NCBI GenBank assembly: GCA_009781725.1 | Contig: WQVF01000014.1 | Span: 1 to 62,307, forward strand | Direction of reading: 5' to 3' | Source of the DNA: Defluviitaleaceae bacterium | GTDB lineage: Bacteria; Bacillota; Clostridia; Lachnospirales; WQUN01 | Length of the DNA stretch: 62,307 nucleotides | The notes under the pieces: generated by a model | Databases searched by the model: none | Seen by the model: the letters and a program-made list of their open reading frames with translations, nothing else | What the model was told of the DNA's origin: nothing | In this document: in pieces, positions 45,718-55,800 of the stretch | Layout of the letters: every line of letters begins with the position of its first letter | Numbering within the stretch: the stretch's first letter is position 1 | Translations under genes and position numbers: made by a program

Positions 45718-46462
45718 AACATACCTGGACAATGTTTTCGCGGCATTTCCCCAGACGAATAAAGTGCAGACTATAAAACGAGATATGCTTACAGGAATGG
45801 AAGAAAAATATGTAGCCCTGCGTCAGCAAGGAAAAAACGAAGATGAAGCTGTCGGTATTGTGATTGCTAATTTTGGCAGTGTAGACGAAATTTCACAGGA
45901 ATTGGGTGTTGCCATAACATCCCCTCAGCAGGACATCACAAAGACAGATGATACTGCATCGGTGATAACCATGTCATTACAGGAAGCCCGGAGTTATTTA
46001 TCAAAATCTCGAGGGGTAGGCTATGCAATGGGTATTGCATGTTTTATGCTTACCATAGGGATTAGCACTGCTTTGATAACACAGGCAGCAGAAAGCATAG
46101 GTGTCATGATTCCTCTTGTTATAGGCGGGATAATTATAATGCTTATCACAGCATATCGCGCGAGTAAAGACTTTGAACGATATCAAAAAGCTAATATATC
46201 CCTCGCCCCTATAGACCATATGATTCTCAGCGAGGATAGAGCTCGATTCAAAATACAATCAATTTTTATCGGTGCGGTAACCGGAATCGCAGTCCTATCT
46301 CTTATGGCGGTGGCATTAGAAGGCCACACAAATATACCTTTCATAATCGCTGTAGGCTTTACGTTTTTTCGGCTTCCGGTAGCCCTGACGACGAGGCTTG
46401 GATATGATTATCTTTTAGGAAATTGGCAATATAAGCTAGGGCGATGGACTTATGTGAGATAA
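45704..46462 (+). CDS. PadR-partner membrane protein (DUF1700/permease-prefix type)
   Basis: A 252-residue protein. Residues 1-70 form a helical domain (IKTYLDNVFAAFPQTNKVQTIKRDM, then DEAVGIVIANFGSVDEISQELG) typical of the HAAS/DUF1700 permease-prefix domain regularly encoded next to PadR regulators. About four membrane segments follow (near 105-160 and 190-235). AGGAGG precedes the ATG within padR. Similar pairs are thought to sense the membrane. It converges with the VanY gene with only three bases between the stops and no terminator. Confidence 0.82.
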   Translation: MDTIKTYLDNVFAAFPQTNKVQTIKRDMLTGMEEKYVALRQQGKNEDEAVGIVIANFGSVDEISQELGVAITSPQQDITKTDDTASVITMSLQEARSYLSKSRGVGYAMGIACFMLTIGISTALITQAAESIGVMIPLVIGGIIIMLITAYRASKDFERYQKANISLAPIDHMILSEDRARFKIQSIFIGAVTGIAVLSLMAVALEGHTNIPFIIAVGFTFFRLPVALTTRLGYDYLLGNWQYKLGRWTYVR

Positions 46463-46465
46463 TGG

Positions 46466-47470
46466 CTAGCTACTCCCCAGTAGCTCACTAACATATTCCT
46501 CAAGGACCAGCCCCCGATAAAACATCTCTGTAGCAGCATATACACCCACATACCTGAAATGCCAGGGCTCGAAAATAATATTGGTTATATGCTGTTTATC
46601 ATAGGGATAGCGCATCACAAAGCCATAGCGATAACTGTTTTGGGCAAGCCACATCCCTTCTGGGGTATAGGCCTGATTGGCGGTAAGATTTTGATAACTT
46701 AAGGCCACAATGTCTACAGCAAGGCCCAAATTATGCTCGCTGGTACCGGGATACGCTACGATACGACGGGCGGCTTCAAAAGCGTCCTCCCATTCGTATC
46801 CAATATCCACAAACCGCTGTATCCGATTATTAAACAGAGTAGTCTGGCGGGAGACGGACCTAAAAGACGATGCTACAATCGGCGATAGGCCCTCTGCCCG
46901 GGCAGAATCAAGCATATCAAGTAATGCTCGATACGCCCTGCTATCAAAGTAATGCCCCCACCCTACAGAGGAGAGCTGAGGTTCAAAGTCATATTCCAAG
47001 AAATTATATCTATTTACCAACTTGAGATACCATGGAAGCAATGTATTATCTACTGTTGTCAGAAGGCCAAAGGGGATATATCTATCCTCCGGTATATACA
47101 CATTTTCAGGGAAATAGTCTTCTTGCACATCCTCACCATGTGGCTCGTTTTGTGACGATTCTTCAGCTTCATCATTATTGACTGGCGCATCATTTTCCTC
47201 TTCTATTTCATTGCCTGATTGATAATCCTCTTGTGACGTATTCTCAGGTGGATAGCTGTCTTCAGCTATGTGTTCATTATAATGACTTTCATCATATCCG
47301 TTTTCCTCATAATCAACAGGCGGCACATCAATACTTGCAACCCCCGGATACGTAAACCATACGATATATATCGCAAAACCCGCAGCTGCAATCGCAAGTA
47401 AAACCAATAAAAATGTAAACTTCTTAGAGATAGCAGGTTCTCTGTATCGCGGGTATCTTTGTCTTCGCAT
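46466..47470 (-). CDS. VanY-type D-Ala-D-Ala carboxypeptidase (M15B), membrane-anchored
   Basis: A 334-residue protein: a basic N-terminus, one membrane segment (about 17-39), a very acidic linker (about 50-125) and the M15 peptidase domain. Zinc and catalytic motifs are intact: SEHNLGLAVD (244-253) and EPWHF (301-305). It should trim the terminal D-Ala from peptidoglycan stem peptides on the outer face. Its ATG overlaps the stop of the M1-like lipoprotein gene by one base, so both are made together. Confidence 0.92.
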   Translation of the reverse strand: MRRQRYPRYREPAISKKFTFLLVLLAIAAAGFAIYIVWFTYPGVASIDVPPVDYEENGYDESHYNEHIAEDSYPPENTSQEDYQSGNEIEEENDAPVNNDEAEESSQNEPHGEDVQEDYFPENVYIPEDRYIPFGLLTTVDNTLLPWYLKLVNRYNFLEYDFEPQLSSVGWGHYFDSRAYRALLDMLDSARAEGLSPIVASSFRSVSRQTTLFNNRIQRFVDIGYEWEDAFEAARRIVAYPGTSEHNLGLAVDIVALSYQNLTANQAYTPEGMWLAQNSYRYGFVMRYPYDKQHITNIIFEPWHFRYVGVYAATEMFYRGLVLEEYVSELLGSS

Positions 47471-49020
47471 TAATTTATATCCTCACTCTCACGTGTATAC
47501 CTCAAAGGCGGTACTATGCCCCCTATAAACCATTCATCAAAAAAATCCTGTAAATTTTCACCATATATCTCTTCTGCCAAATCCTTAAAATCCGCCCCCG
47601 TGGCAATCCTGAAAATAAAAGTCTGGAAATACTGCTGTATAAGCTCCCAAAATAGTTCACTGCCCATTCGATTATATAGGGCATCAAACATTAACATTCC
47701 TTTTATATGGTGGGTTTGATAATAATCCATCCAATTGTCAAAGACACCAAGATTGTTTGTCAGAAACAAGTCATCTCGTCCGGTCAGCCCCAAGTACTCC
47801 TCGGCAATATGTGCTCGCAATTCTATTCTATCATGAAACAACCCTGCAACTATATATCTTACAAGCCCCCTACTCAACCATGACTCAAGAACGGGGTTAC
47901 TACCGACTATATGTGGAAACCACTGCTGACCCAAGACTCTGGTAAGGGCCTGGGAGTCTGGGTTTCGCAAATTTTCTGTGTCTATAAAAATCATATTGGA
48001 AAAGGACATCTCACCAAGGAACATATCTGTTTCTATTATACGAATATGCTCAAAGGGGTATTGGCCGATTCTATCTGATAAATCATCCATAGCACCCCTA
48101 ACAATTTCCAAAATATTGTCTACTGGAAGGTCATCTGAGTAATAATACAAATGTATATCTCCCCCTTCCGTAGTAAGACGTTCCCGTTGGAAGTATGGGG
48201 ATATAGCAAAAGCAAAGCTCCTGGCATTGCTTGCCGTGAACACCGTAACCCTGGTGTCGGCCTCAAACATGGGTATTTCTTCTGTGGTTACTCCTGTGCC
48301 GGCTACGATATAATCCGCCGGAGTAATGACTTCCACCTCGAAGCTGGCCATCCCTAATACAAAGGGATCCCCAAACAGGTAATGCTCTGTAATCAGCCAG
48401 CCGTCCTCTCCAAGTGCCGCCAAAACAGGGAGAAACATCCCAAACCACATGGCCCTATCGTTTGCACCTGTACGATGTGCTATCATTGGGACATATGCAT
48501 TATATTGCAATACCAGCTGTACCGTTTCCCATGGCGCAAGAGGCTCTGTAGGGTGCAATAATAAGACCGTACCTATCAAGTCGTAGAGCAAATCCTCGTT
48601 GTTAATAGTCACATGTTGGATATCCATATAGCCATAGCTAGACCCATGACGGAAAATACTTTCCTCGAACTCAGGGAGATAGCTTGGTATACCCTCGTTA
48701 AAGGCATTCAAAAAAACCCTAAGCACTATTGTATCCAGGGGTTCGCCTGTTCGGTTTGTGAAGGTTGTGCGGGATATGCCTGATACGGTGCGGGTGGCGG
48801 GATCCACAGTTAAGCTCACATCATAATGGTCGGCCCCGGGGATGTATAATGGAAGCGGCTCTGGTGTGTCATCGTTTTCGTCAGCGATATAATCTTCATA
48901 TTGGGTATGTGACGGTTCCGGATAATCCTCCGGTACACCTCTCCCACAAGCAACTAAAAAACCCAGCACCATACAGGCCAAAATCATTGATATCAGGCCC
49001 GCAGAAATCATTTTTTTCAT
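47470..49020 (-). CDS. M1 aminopeptidase-like lipoprotein lacking the zinc site (pseudoenzyme)
   Basis: A 516-residue lipoprotein; the lipobox LVAC gives Cys 25 as the lipidated residue, followed by an acidic linker. The fold follows M1 peptidases: an N-terminal beta domain (YDVSLTVDPATRTVSG), then the catalytic-like domain. The usual HExxH is replaced by RVLGQ (361-365), the third zinc ligand by Arg 384 (WLSRG instead of WLNEG), and the GGMEYP-type motif by GEMSFS (about 336-341). Thus all metal ligands are lost, and the protein probably binds peptides or partners instead of cutting. Coupling to VanY suggests a cell-wall role. Confidence 0.82.
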   Translation of the reverse strand: MKKMISAGLISMILACMVLGFLVACGRGVPEDYPEPSHTQYEDYIADENDDTPEPLPLYIPGADHYDVSLTVDPATRTVSGISRTTFTNRTGEPLDTIVLRVFLNAFNEGIPSYLPEFEESIFRHGSSYGYMDIQHVTINNEDLLYDLIGTVLLLHPTEPLAPWETVQLVLQYNAYVPMIAHRTGANDRAMWFGMFLPVLAALGEDGWLITEHYLFGDPFVLGMASFEVEVITPADYIVAGTGVTTEEIPMFEADTRVTVFTASNARSFAFAISPYFQRERLTTEGGDIHLYYYSDDLPVDNILEIVRGAMDDLSDRIGQYPFEHIRIIETDMFLGEMSFSNMIFIDTENLRNPDSQALTRVLGQQWFPHIVGSNPVLESWLSRGLVRYIVAGLFHDRIELRAHIAEEYLGLTGRDDLFLTNNLGVFDNWMDYYQTHHIKGMLMFDALYNRMGSELFWELIQQYFQTFIFRIATGADFKDLAEEIYGENLQDFFDEWFIGGIVPPLRYTRESEDIN

Positions 49021-49038
49021 AGGTCAAGGTACCTTCCC

Positions 49039-49072
49039 TTGCCAGAATGCATATATACTGATAATAATTATA
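49039..49072. promoter_or_regulatory. Divergent promoters between the M1-like gene and murG
   Basis: Plus strand: TTGCCA (49039-49044), 17 nt, TAATAA (49062-49067), driving murG. Minus strand: TGCTATAAT (49067-49075), an extended -10 driving the M1-like/VanY pair. The two -10 regions touch at base 49067, so the promoters may compete. Confidence 0.55.
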
Positions 49073-49118
49073 GCAGGCATAGAAAAATTGTATAACAAAA
49101 ACACAAAACGGGTGAAAA

Positions 49119-50189
49119 ATGAAAAAAATTATTCTAACCGGAGGGGGAACAGCCGGACATGTTACCCCCAACCTGGCATTACTGCCATTGCTTAAAGCCG
49201 AAGGCTTTGAAGTTCACTATATAGGAAGTAAAACCGGCATGGAAAAGGAGCTGGTTGAAGCCGAGGGTATACCCTACCATGGCATCTCAGCGGGGAAGCT
49301 TCGGCGATACCTGGATATTAAGAACGTCACGGATATCTTTAGGGTTATAAGGGGTTTTGGTAATGCTTTTAGCATAATCAGGCAGCTAAAACCGGATATT
49401 ATTTTTTCTAAAGGTGGATTTGTAACAGTGCCGGTGCTTGCCGCGGGGCGGATGCTAAGGGTCAAGACTGTGAGCCATGAGTCGGACCTGACCCCAGGGC
49501 TTGCCAACCGGATTTCCGGTCCATTTACTAACAAAATCTGCGTCAGCTTTCCGGAGACCCTGGCCCATCTGCCTGCTCATAAAGGAGTGCTTACGGGTTC
49601 GCCTATTCGCAAAGAGTTGTTACAAGGGGATAAAAAGAAAGGTTTGGAAATCTGCCAGTGGTCTGATGGTGGTAAGCCGGTAATAATGGTGACTGGAGGT
49701 AGCTTGGGAGCGGCCGCAATAAATAATGCGATAAGGGAGATTTTGCCAAGGTTGCTGGCCAGGTACAGGGTTGTACATCTCTGCGGAAAAGGGAATCTCT
49801 CGGATACAGAGCTTCCAGGATATGCTCAGTTTGAGTATGTAAAAGAAGGCCTTGCGGATTTATATGCCTTGGCAGATATTGCTGTTTCCCGAGCTGGAGC
49901 CAATACATTGTTCGAGTTTCTCGCAATGAAAAAGCCTAATCTTCTAATTCCCCTACCCATAGAAAGCAGTCGAGGCGACCAGATTCTTAACGCAGAGTCT
50001 TTTGCATTGCAAGGATTTTCCAAGATATTACCAGAAGGGAAAATAACCGACGAAAGATTGCTAAATGCCATAGATGTGCTTTATAATGAACGGGAACTCT
50101 ACTCAGCTAATATGGTCACCCATGAGCAAAATGATGGTGCCGCCCGTGTAATGGCTGTGTTGAAAGATACTATTAACAACATACTGTAA
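49119..50189 (+). CDS. murG: Undecaprenyldiphospho-muramoylpentapeptide GlcNAc transferase (lipid II synthesis)
   Basis: A 356-residue GT28 enzyme adding GlcNAc to lipid I at the inner face of the membrane. It shows GGGTAGHVTP (8-17), FSKGGFVTVPVLAA, SHESDLTPGLANR, GGSLGAAAINNAI and the donor-binding SRAGANTLFEFL. In most Firmicutes murG lies with murD and ftsW/spoVE; here it is some 40 kb away and on the other strand. The ribosome site (GGGTG) is weak. Confidence 0.95.
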   Translation: MKKIILTGGGTAGHVTPNLALLPLLKAEGFEVHYIGSKTGMEKELVEAEGIPYHGISAGKLRRYLDIKNVTDIFRVIRGFGNAFSIIRQLKPDIIFSKGGFVTVPVLAAGRMLRVKTVSHESDLTPGLANRISGPFTNKICVSFPETLAHLPAHKGVLTGSPIRKELLQGDKKKGLEICQWSDGGKPVIMVTGGSLGAAAINNAIREILPRLLARYRVVHLCGKGNLSDTELPGYAQFEYVKEGLADLYALADIAVSRAGANTLFEFLAMKKPNLLIPLPIESSRGDQILNAESFALQGFSKILPEGKITDERLLNAIDVLYNERELYSANMVTHEQNDGAARVMAVLKDTINNIL

Positions 50190-50206
50190 ACAATGCCAAC
50201 CCCGTC

Positions 50207-50276
50207 GTCATTACGAGGAGCGAAGCGACGAAGTAATCTAGTGGTTTCTGGATTGCTTCGCGTTGCTCGCAATGAC
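50207..50276. repeat. GTCATTACGAG palindromic repeat between murG and the TagO-like gene
   Basis: GTCATTACGAG (50207-50217) is inverted as CTCGCAATGAC (50266-50276) with further pairing of AGCGAAGCGA-like inner arms. It is the same type as 11704-11770. It begins 18 bases after the murG stop. Confidence 0.75.
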
Positions 50277-50314
50277 AGGATAAAGAACACACCATATAAA
50301 TGGAGTGATTACAA

Positions 50315-51316
50315 ATGAGATATGCAATAGCCTTCCTGATGGCCTTTGCCTCGGTATTAGTTCTTATGCCGATATTTTTGAAGCTAGCCGAAAAAGTAGA
50401 CTTTACAGACAAACCCACAGAGCGCAAGAAACATACATCCCCCGTTCCACTTGCTGGGGGACTGGTTATGTTTATCGCATTCTCTGTGGGCTTTATTATT
50501 TTTGTGGCGGGCCTCGGACCTGTGGTAATACCTGCCCTTGCGGTTACAATGGAAGATAATGCAGGCTTATGGGCCTTAATACCGGGCAGTACCATGATTT
50601 TGGGTATAGGTCTTCTTGACGACTATTCTAAGGCTAAAGGTAAAGAATTCCCGGTATGGCCCAGACTTTTGGTACAATTTGGCGCGGCGGTGCTGGCTTT
50701 TGCCGCAGGCATACGCTTTACTGGTTTTATGAATCCCTTTACGGATACTTATGTATATTTTCATGTTGGGGTGCAGTTTGCCTTGACCGTACTATGGTTT
50801 GTGGGATTGGTTACTGTGTTTAATTTTATGGATGGACTTGACGGCCTTTCCGGCCTTTTGGCAATGCTATCCGGCTGCACACTGTTTATTGTTGCACTGA
50901 GTATGGGGCAAAGTGATTCGGCATTTATGGCGGTACTGTTTGTCGGAGTGGTGACTGGATTTTTGCGACATAATTTGCCGCCAGCCAAGATATATATGGG
51001 GGATTCGGGAGCATATCTCCTTGGGTACCTGCTTGCGGCAATATCCCTTCACGGAGCATTTAAACAAGCCACGGTGATATCTGTTTTCATTCCCATATTG
51101 GCGATGGGTGTGCCTATTTTTGAAAGTGTGAGAGTATTTGTACGGCGGCTGATGGCAAGGCAGTCTGTGACCCTCGCGGATTCCTCTAGTAAGACTACGT
51201 ATTTTCATCATAGACTGGTACAGGCGGGATTAAAGCCGCCATATGCACTGGCACTTATTGTGTTGGTTAGTGCTTGTTTGAATCTTACTGCTATTATTTT
51301 GATGTTGATGTTTTAG
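50315..51316 (+). CDS. TagO/WecA-type undecaprenyl-phosphate GlcNAc-1-phosphate transferase
   Basis: A 333-residue membrane enzyme of the MraY/WecA superfamily with about ten to eleven membrane segments. Motifs are KKHTSPVPLAGG, GLLDDYSK, NFMDGLDGLSG, YMGDSGAYLLGY and HHRLVQAG. Unlike MraY at 9014 it lacks the PIHHAFE loop, and HHRL is the WecA/TagO form. It should start a wall polymer such as teichoic acid on the lipid carrier. GGAGTGAT precedes the ATG. A strong terminator follows. Confidence 0.9.
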   Translation: MRYAIAFLMAFASVLVLMPIFLKLAEKVDFTDKPTERKKHTSPVPLAGGLVMFIAFSVGFIIFVAGLGPVVIPALAVTMEDNAGLWALIPGSTMILGIGLLDDYSKAKGKEFPVWPRLLVQFGAAVLAFAAGIRFTGFMNPFTDTYVYFHVGVQFALTVLWFVGLVTVFNFMDGLDGLSGLLAMLSGCTLFIVALSMGQSDSAFMAVLFVGVVTGFLRHNLPPAKIYMGDSGAYLLGYLLAAISLHGAFKQATVISVFIPILAMGVPIFESVRVFVRRLMARQSVTLADSSSKTTYFHHRLVQAGLKPPYALALIVLVSACLNLTAIILMLMF

Positions 51317-51340
51317 GCTTGAGGGAAGGCTGATATATGT

Positions 51341-51370
51341 AAAAGGAGCTGACTCGTCAGCTCCTTTTTG
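51341..51370. terminator. Intrinsic terminator after the TagO-like gene
   Basis: AAAAGGAGCTGA (51341-51352) pairs with TCAGCTCCTTTT (51357-51368) around CTCG and ends in a T-run. The A-run on the left lets it work for the converging lipoprotein gene too. Confidence 0.9.
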
Positions 51371-51421
51371 TATGGCAAGGTGTTACTTTTCCGGTTTTTC
51401 CATTATCATCAAAACCACATA

Positions 51422-52822
51422 CTAATGCATTGTCCAGATATCCCATACCGGGTTTGCATTATGATGTGTCATAAGCTCAGCAGCAGTAAATACATACGCA
51501 CCGCTTTCATTCTGCCAGGTGCCCTCTCGTAGCCCGACCTCAGCTGGCACAGACATCTGAAACATAAAGTCACTCCCCAGTGTCAGCTCATATAGGGCAT
51601 TTGCGCCGCTAAACATATTATTCATCGTGGTTACGTTGCCGGTGCACCACATAGATAAGTCTAGGTGATGTAAGCTTTCCGCACCGTAGAACATCCAACC
51701 CATATCAGTAACATTTCTGGTGTCGATATTCCACAAGCCTTCGATGGTGGTGACTGAAGATAACTCGGAAAACAGTCCCTGCAGAGAAGTACCGGCTGTT
51801 ACAGGCCCAGTAAAGATAATCCGCCGGATATGTTGACGATAATCATGCCATGGGCTTAGTTGTATGCCGTCAACTGCCGATTCCCACCACTGGATATGGC
51901 CTGGGGAGATAAATAAATTGCCGTTACCAAACAACGTCCAAAAGACGTCAGATACTACGCCGTCAGCGATTGGGTAGGGACCTGAAATTATCAACCCAAT
52001 GTTATTCATTTCGGTCCGGAGCTGTATTGCTGCTGTGTCAACCTGTGCTTGCGTTGCAAGGGGATTGTCACGGACCGTTATAGCTACCTCCCAAGCGTTT
52101 AGAAACGGAGCATGGTCCCAATCTGGGAATAAATCAAGGTCGAATGCCTCCGCCTCGGTTATTGCTGCTATTAGTAAATCTCGGTTGATGGGGGGTGGGG
52201 GCGTAGGTGTTGGCGTTGTCCCGATGCCAAAAGTACCGTCTTGTATGCGATTCAAATCATCAACGGTAAGTGGCAATTGGAAATCGGGAAATGCACCAAT
52301 ACCTACCAACACCTCATGCAAACCAGCCTCTGAAGGTGCAGGACGGAATATGCCTTGGTGTGTTAGTATTTCCATTTGCACGGGTGCGTGTTCAAAGCCA
52401 AGTGTTCTATAGCAAATGAGAAAAAAAACTAATTCATCTCCGTTGTTGAAGTAAACAAATCTACTATATACAAGCGATACATTCCCAAGTTGCCCACCTA
52501 CCTGTGCACCTTCAATGATATCATCTATGGCAACGCCCCCCATGAAAACCTCTAAAATCCTAAGCTGATAGATGGTATGAATCCTATACCGTGGCTCCAT
52601 ACTATCATCTGGTATTAGACTGATACGTATCTCTTCTACTCTGCTGTCTAGAATTTCAGCTCTCACAATGTGCGTTGCATTATTTACGAGTTGCGTAACA
52701 TCTCGCCGCAAGGCCGCCCCTCCATGAATTTCGTGCTCTATCACAACCCCATTCCGACTACAAGATATAAGAACTAAAATCAATATAATGTTGGTCGCAA
52801 CGCCAACCATAAATTTACGCAT
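51422..52822 (-). CDS. BspA-like (DUF285) surface lipoprotein
   Basis: A 466-residue lipoprotein with lipobox LISC at about residue 21. Residues 25-200 form an unrecognised domain. A TPTPTPPPP linker (about 204-212) follows, then a FIVAR-like helical segment (about 215-275). The C-terminal region has DUF285 repeats (about 340-420; LWNIDTRNVTDMGWMFYGA and GNVTTMNNMFSGA), the BspA-type leucine-rich pattern. AAGGAG precedes the ATG. It lies 65 nt downstream of the giant BACON protein, perhaps in the same transcript. An adhesin or matrix-binding role is likely. Confidence 0.8.
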   Translation of the reverse strand: MRKFMVGVATNIILILVLISCSRNGVVIEHEIHGGAALRRDVTQLVNNATHIVRAEILDSRVEEIRISLIPDDSMEPRYRIHTIYQLRILEVFMGGVAIDDIIEGAQVGGQLGNVSLVYSRFVYFNNGDELVFFLICYRTLGFEHAPVQMEILTHQGIFRPAPSEAGLHEVLVGIGAFPDFQLPLTVDDLNRIQDGTFGIGTTPTPTPPPPINRDLLIAAITEAEAFDLDLFPDWDHAPFLNAWEVAITVRDNPLATQAQVDTAAIQLRTEMNNIGLIISGPYPIADGVVSDVFWTLFGNGNLFISPGHIQWWESAVDGIQLSPWHDYRQHIRRIIFTGPVTAGTSLQGLFSELSSVTTIEGLWNIDTRNVTDMGWMFYGAESLHHLDLSMWCTGNVTTMNNMFSGANALYELTLGSDFMFQMSVPAEVGLREGTWQNESGAYVFTAAELMTHHNANPVWDIWTMH

Positions 52823-52887
52823 AATATCACTCCTTAATATTTGTGTATCCGCTCAAAACTGTACCGAGTAGCAGAAAACACATGCTA

Positions 52888-55800
52888 TTAATCATATATC
52901 ATTCTAACGCTTTCGACATCAAATTGCGTTGGCCCCAATACCTGTCCCCATAGGTTTATTTGCATAACACTATATGCAAAATCACCAATACTTGCATATC
53001 TATCCCATAATCCCACAGCATGGCCTAGTTCATGAGCCATTGTGTGTGTAATAACGCGGCTAATGGTCGTATTGTTGACTGGATCACTTGCCCACCCCTC
53101 AATTGCAAATGAGTTTAACTCTATCTCAAACCTTGTCACAGGATCAAGACCACCAGGCCATGCACGTAACCAACCAACATTTTGATTTCCAAATACCGGC
53201 TCGACATTGATTGTGTTGTTGGTCGATACAGGATAAGAGAATGTAATTGGAGCAGCACTATTATTCCAGATACTTATACCGGCATTTATCGCAGAGTCCC
53301 ATAACACTAAATCACTCAACAAAGATGAATGAAGAGTAAACTGTCTCAAGGGAACAGTATTAGACTGCCACCAACGGTCCATAGGTAAATGTCGAAACGG
53401 GTCAATATTGTTAACCCATCTAGCATAGTACGTGGTACTCGTATTTGGAGTAAAAGTACTCGCATTTACAGTCGTACCACCACTAGGAGTTGTATGCCAG
53501 CCATCAACAACGCGACCTAAAGTAGGCCCCGTTCTTCTTGGGGATGGAAGATTACCGAGAGGTACACCGCTTACTCTTAATACAGTCGTTGGCGGTTCAT
53601 TGCCCATATTGGGATGTAAAGTTATTGGGATAATCCATCTTGCATACAATATCATGTCATTGTGAATGGGAGCATGTTCATTTATTTGTGAAAGAGGCCC
53701 TGTGGGAGATTGATGCCACCCTGCAAATTGATACCCAATTCTGACTGGGACTGGCATTGCTCCAACAGACGATATAGATTGACCTGCCCGTATACGCATA
53801 AACGGCGGATTTATGCTTGAGGTTGCTCCATTGGGGGCAAATGTTATCATAACGGTATCAGACGTAGCTGGTGTCCACCGCGCATACAATGTCTTGCTCC
53901 GCTCTAATCTGCAAAATATTGTAATCCGCGTTGCGTTTGCAGTCGGTGCATCAAACCAGCCGGCAAAATCATACCCGTCTTTGGTTGGATTTAAAGTGAA
54001 TGGCAATGAAGCTAATGTTCTTCCTGCCGTCGTGGCAAAAAATGTCTGATTAAAATCTACTGCGCCGCCGTCAAGGTTTAGGGTTATAAATATAACCCTT
54101 GCCCACCATGCATAAATAGTCACATTACGCGTTGGTTGGAAATCAGCTTCTAAAAATGGAAGTATATCGTGAGCAGGCGCAAAGTCTTCAAACATGGCAC
54201 CTTCGAATAATTCTTCTCCAAATGGAGTGGTGCTTCTTGGCGTTTCAAGCCACCCCAAGAACTCGTATCCCGTCCTAGAAGGTACAGGCAACTGCCCAAT
54301 AGCACTACCAACGGGCACATCCCTAAACGACTCGGAAACAGAACCGCCCTGAGGGTTAAATGTAACCCTAAAGGTTGTACGTGCGGCTTGGGTAACCGTT
54401 ACTACGCGTGGTGTGAGGCCAGGTACTGTTACGGTTATTGTGCCCGTCCTTGAGGTGGTATTGGGATTTGCTATTGCGTCAATCCTGAATGAACCATTAC
54501 CTGTCTGATTTGCCGGGGTTACGTTGGAAGTAGTAAGCCAGTTTACGTTGCTGGAAACACTCCATGTTCTATTGGATGTTACAGTGACAGTTTCAGAGCT
54601 TGTCGTATGCGGCGGGTTCCATGTTGTTCTGGATAGAGTAAGATTAGCCTCCGGAGGATTCTGCGCCACTGAGACTGTACGTGTTGGAGCACCTGGTGCA
54701 GTGACGGTTATGGTGCCGGTTCTCACTGTTGTACCAGTATTTGGTGTTGCATTAATCCCAAAGGAACCATTACCTGTGCGGCTGGCTGGTACAAAATTCG
54801 ATACAGTCAACCATGTTGTGGCGTTACTGCCAGCAAACCATGTGCCGTTGGATGTCACTGTAACAGTAAGAAATTCTCCCATAGTCTGGGGTGCCCAGGC
54901 TGAATGGGAAAGATTTAACGTCGGTGTCCCTGGCTGTGTAACTGATATGGTACGACTTGTGACTCCTGTTGCGGATACGGTTATTGTTCCGCTTCTAGCT
55001 GCACTCCCGGAATTATGGGCAGCAGTAATTGTAAACGAGCCATTTCCGCTGCCGCTTCCAGGCGATGCATTCAGCCATGATGTGTTGCTGCTTGAGACTG
55101 TCCATGCTCTGTTGGATGTTACACTTACTGTTGTGCTTCCTCCCGTTGACAGGGGATTCCATGAACCTGTTGGAGATATTGTTAACACAGGTGCCGGTGC
55201 TACTTGGTTTACATTTATTGTACGAGTGATGCCAGATCCAGAAATCGTTACCGTTCCTGTTCTGGTTGTAGTACCAGTATTGGCGGATGCCGTTATTCTA
55301 AATGAACCATTACCGGTACGATTCGCAGGGGTTACTTGGGAAATCGTCAGCCATGACTGGTTGCTTGACGGTGAATTCCAGGTTATGTTGGATGTTATAT
55401 TTATAGTTGAATTATCTCCCGATGATAGAGGATTCCACGTCCCCGAGTGTGACAATGTAAGATTTGGTGCCGCCCCTTGAGTTACCGACAAGTTGCGCGT
55501 TACCCCTGGGATAGACACCGTCACAGTTCCTGTTCTTGAGCTTGTGCCTGTGTTGGCACTGGCGGTAACCCTAAAAGAACCGTTACCTGTCTGGCTTGCG
55601 GGAGTTATGCTACCAATACTTAGCCATGAAGCCGGACTTGATATCTGCCATGTCCTGTTGGAGGCTACATTAAAGGTGCCGGCACTTGATGCTGAGGTTA
55701 TGCTCCATGAACTCTGGGATATTGTAAGCACTCCTGGTTGCGGTGCTTGAGATACCGATATCGTTCGAGTTGTAGCTCCGGGTGCGGATACTGTTATATT

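Noticed and set aside
50315-51316. Second mraY
   Set aside because: The protein lacks the MraY PIHHAFE loop and has the HHRL form of WecA/TagO.
54524-55480. A 318-codon open frame on the plus strand opposite the BACON protein
   Set aside because: It is exactly antisense to the BACON repeats and owes its length to their regular codon pattern; its product mirrors the repeat period and shows no domain.
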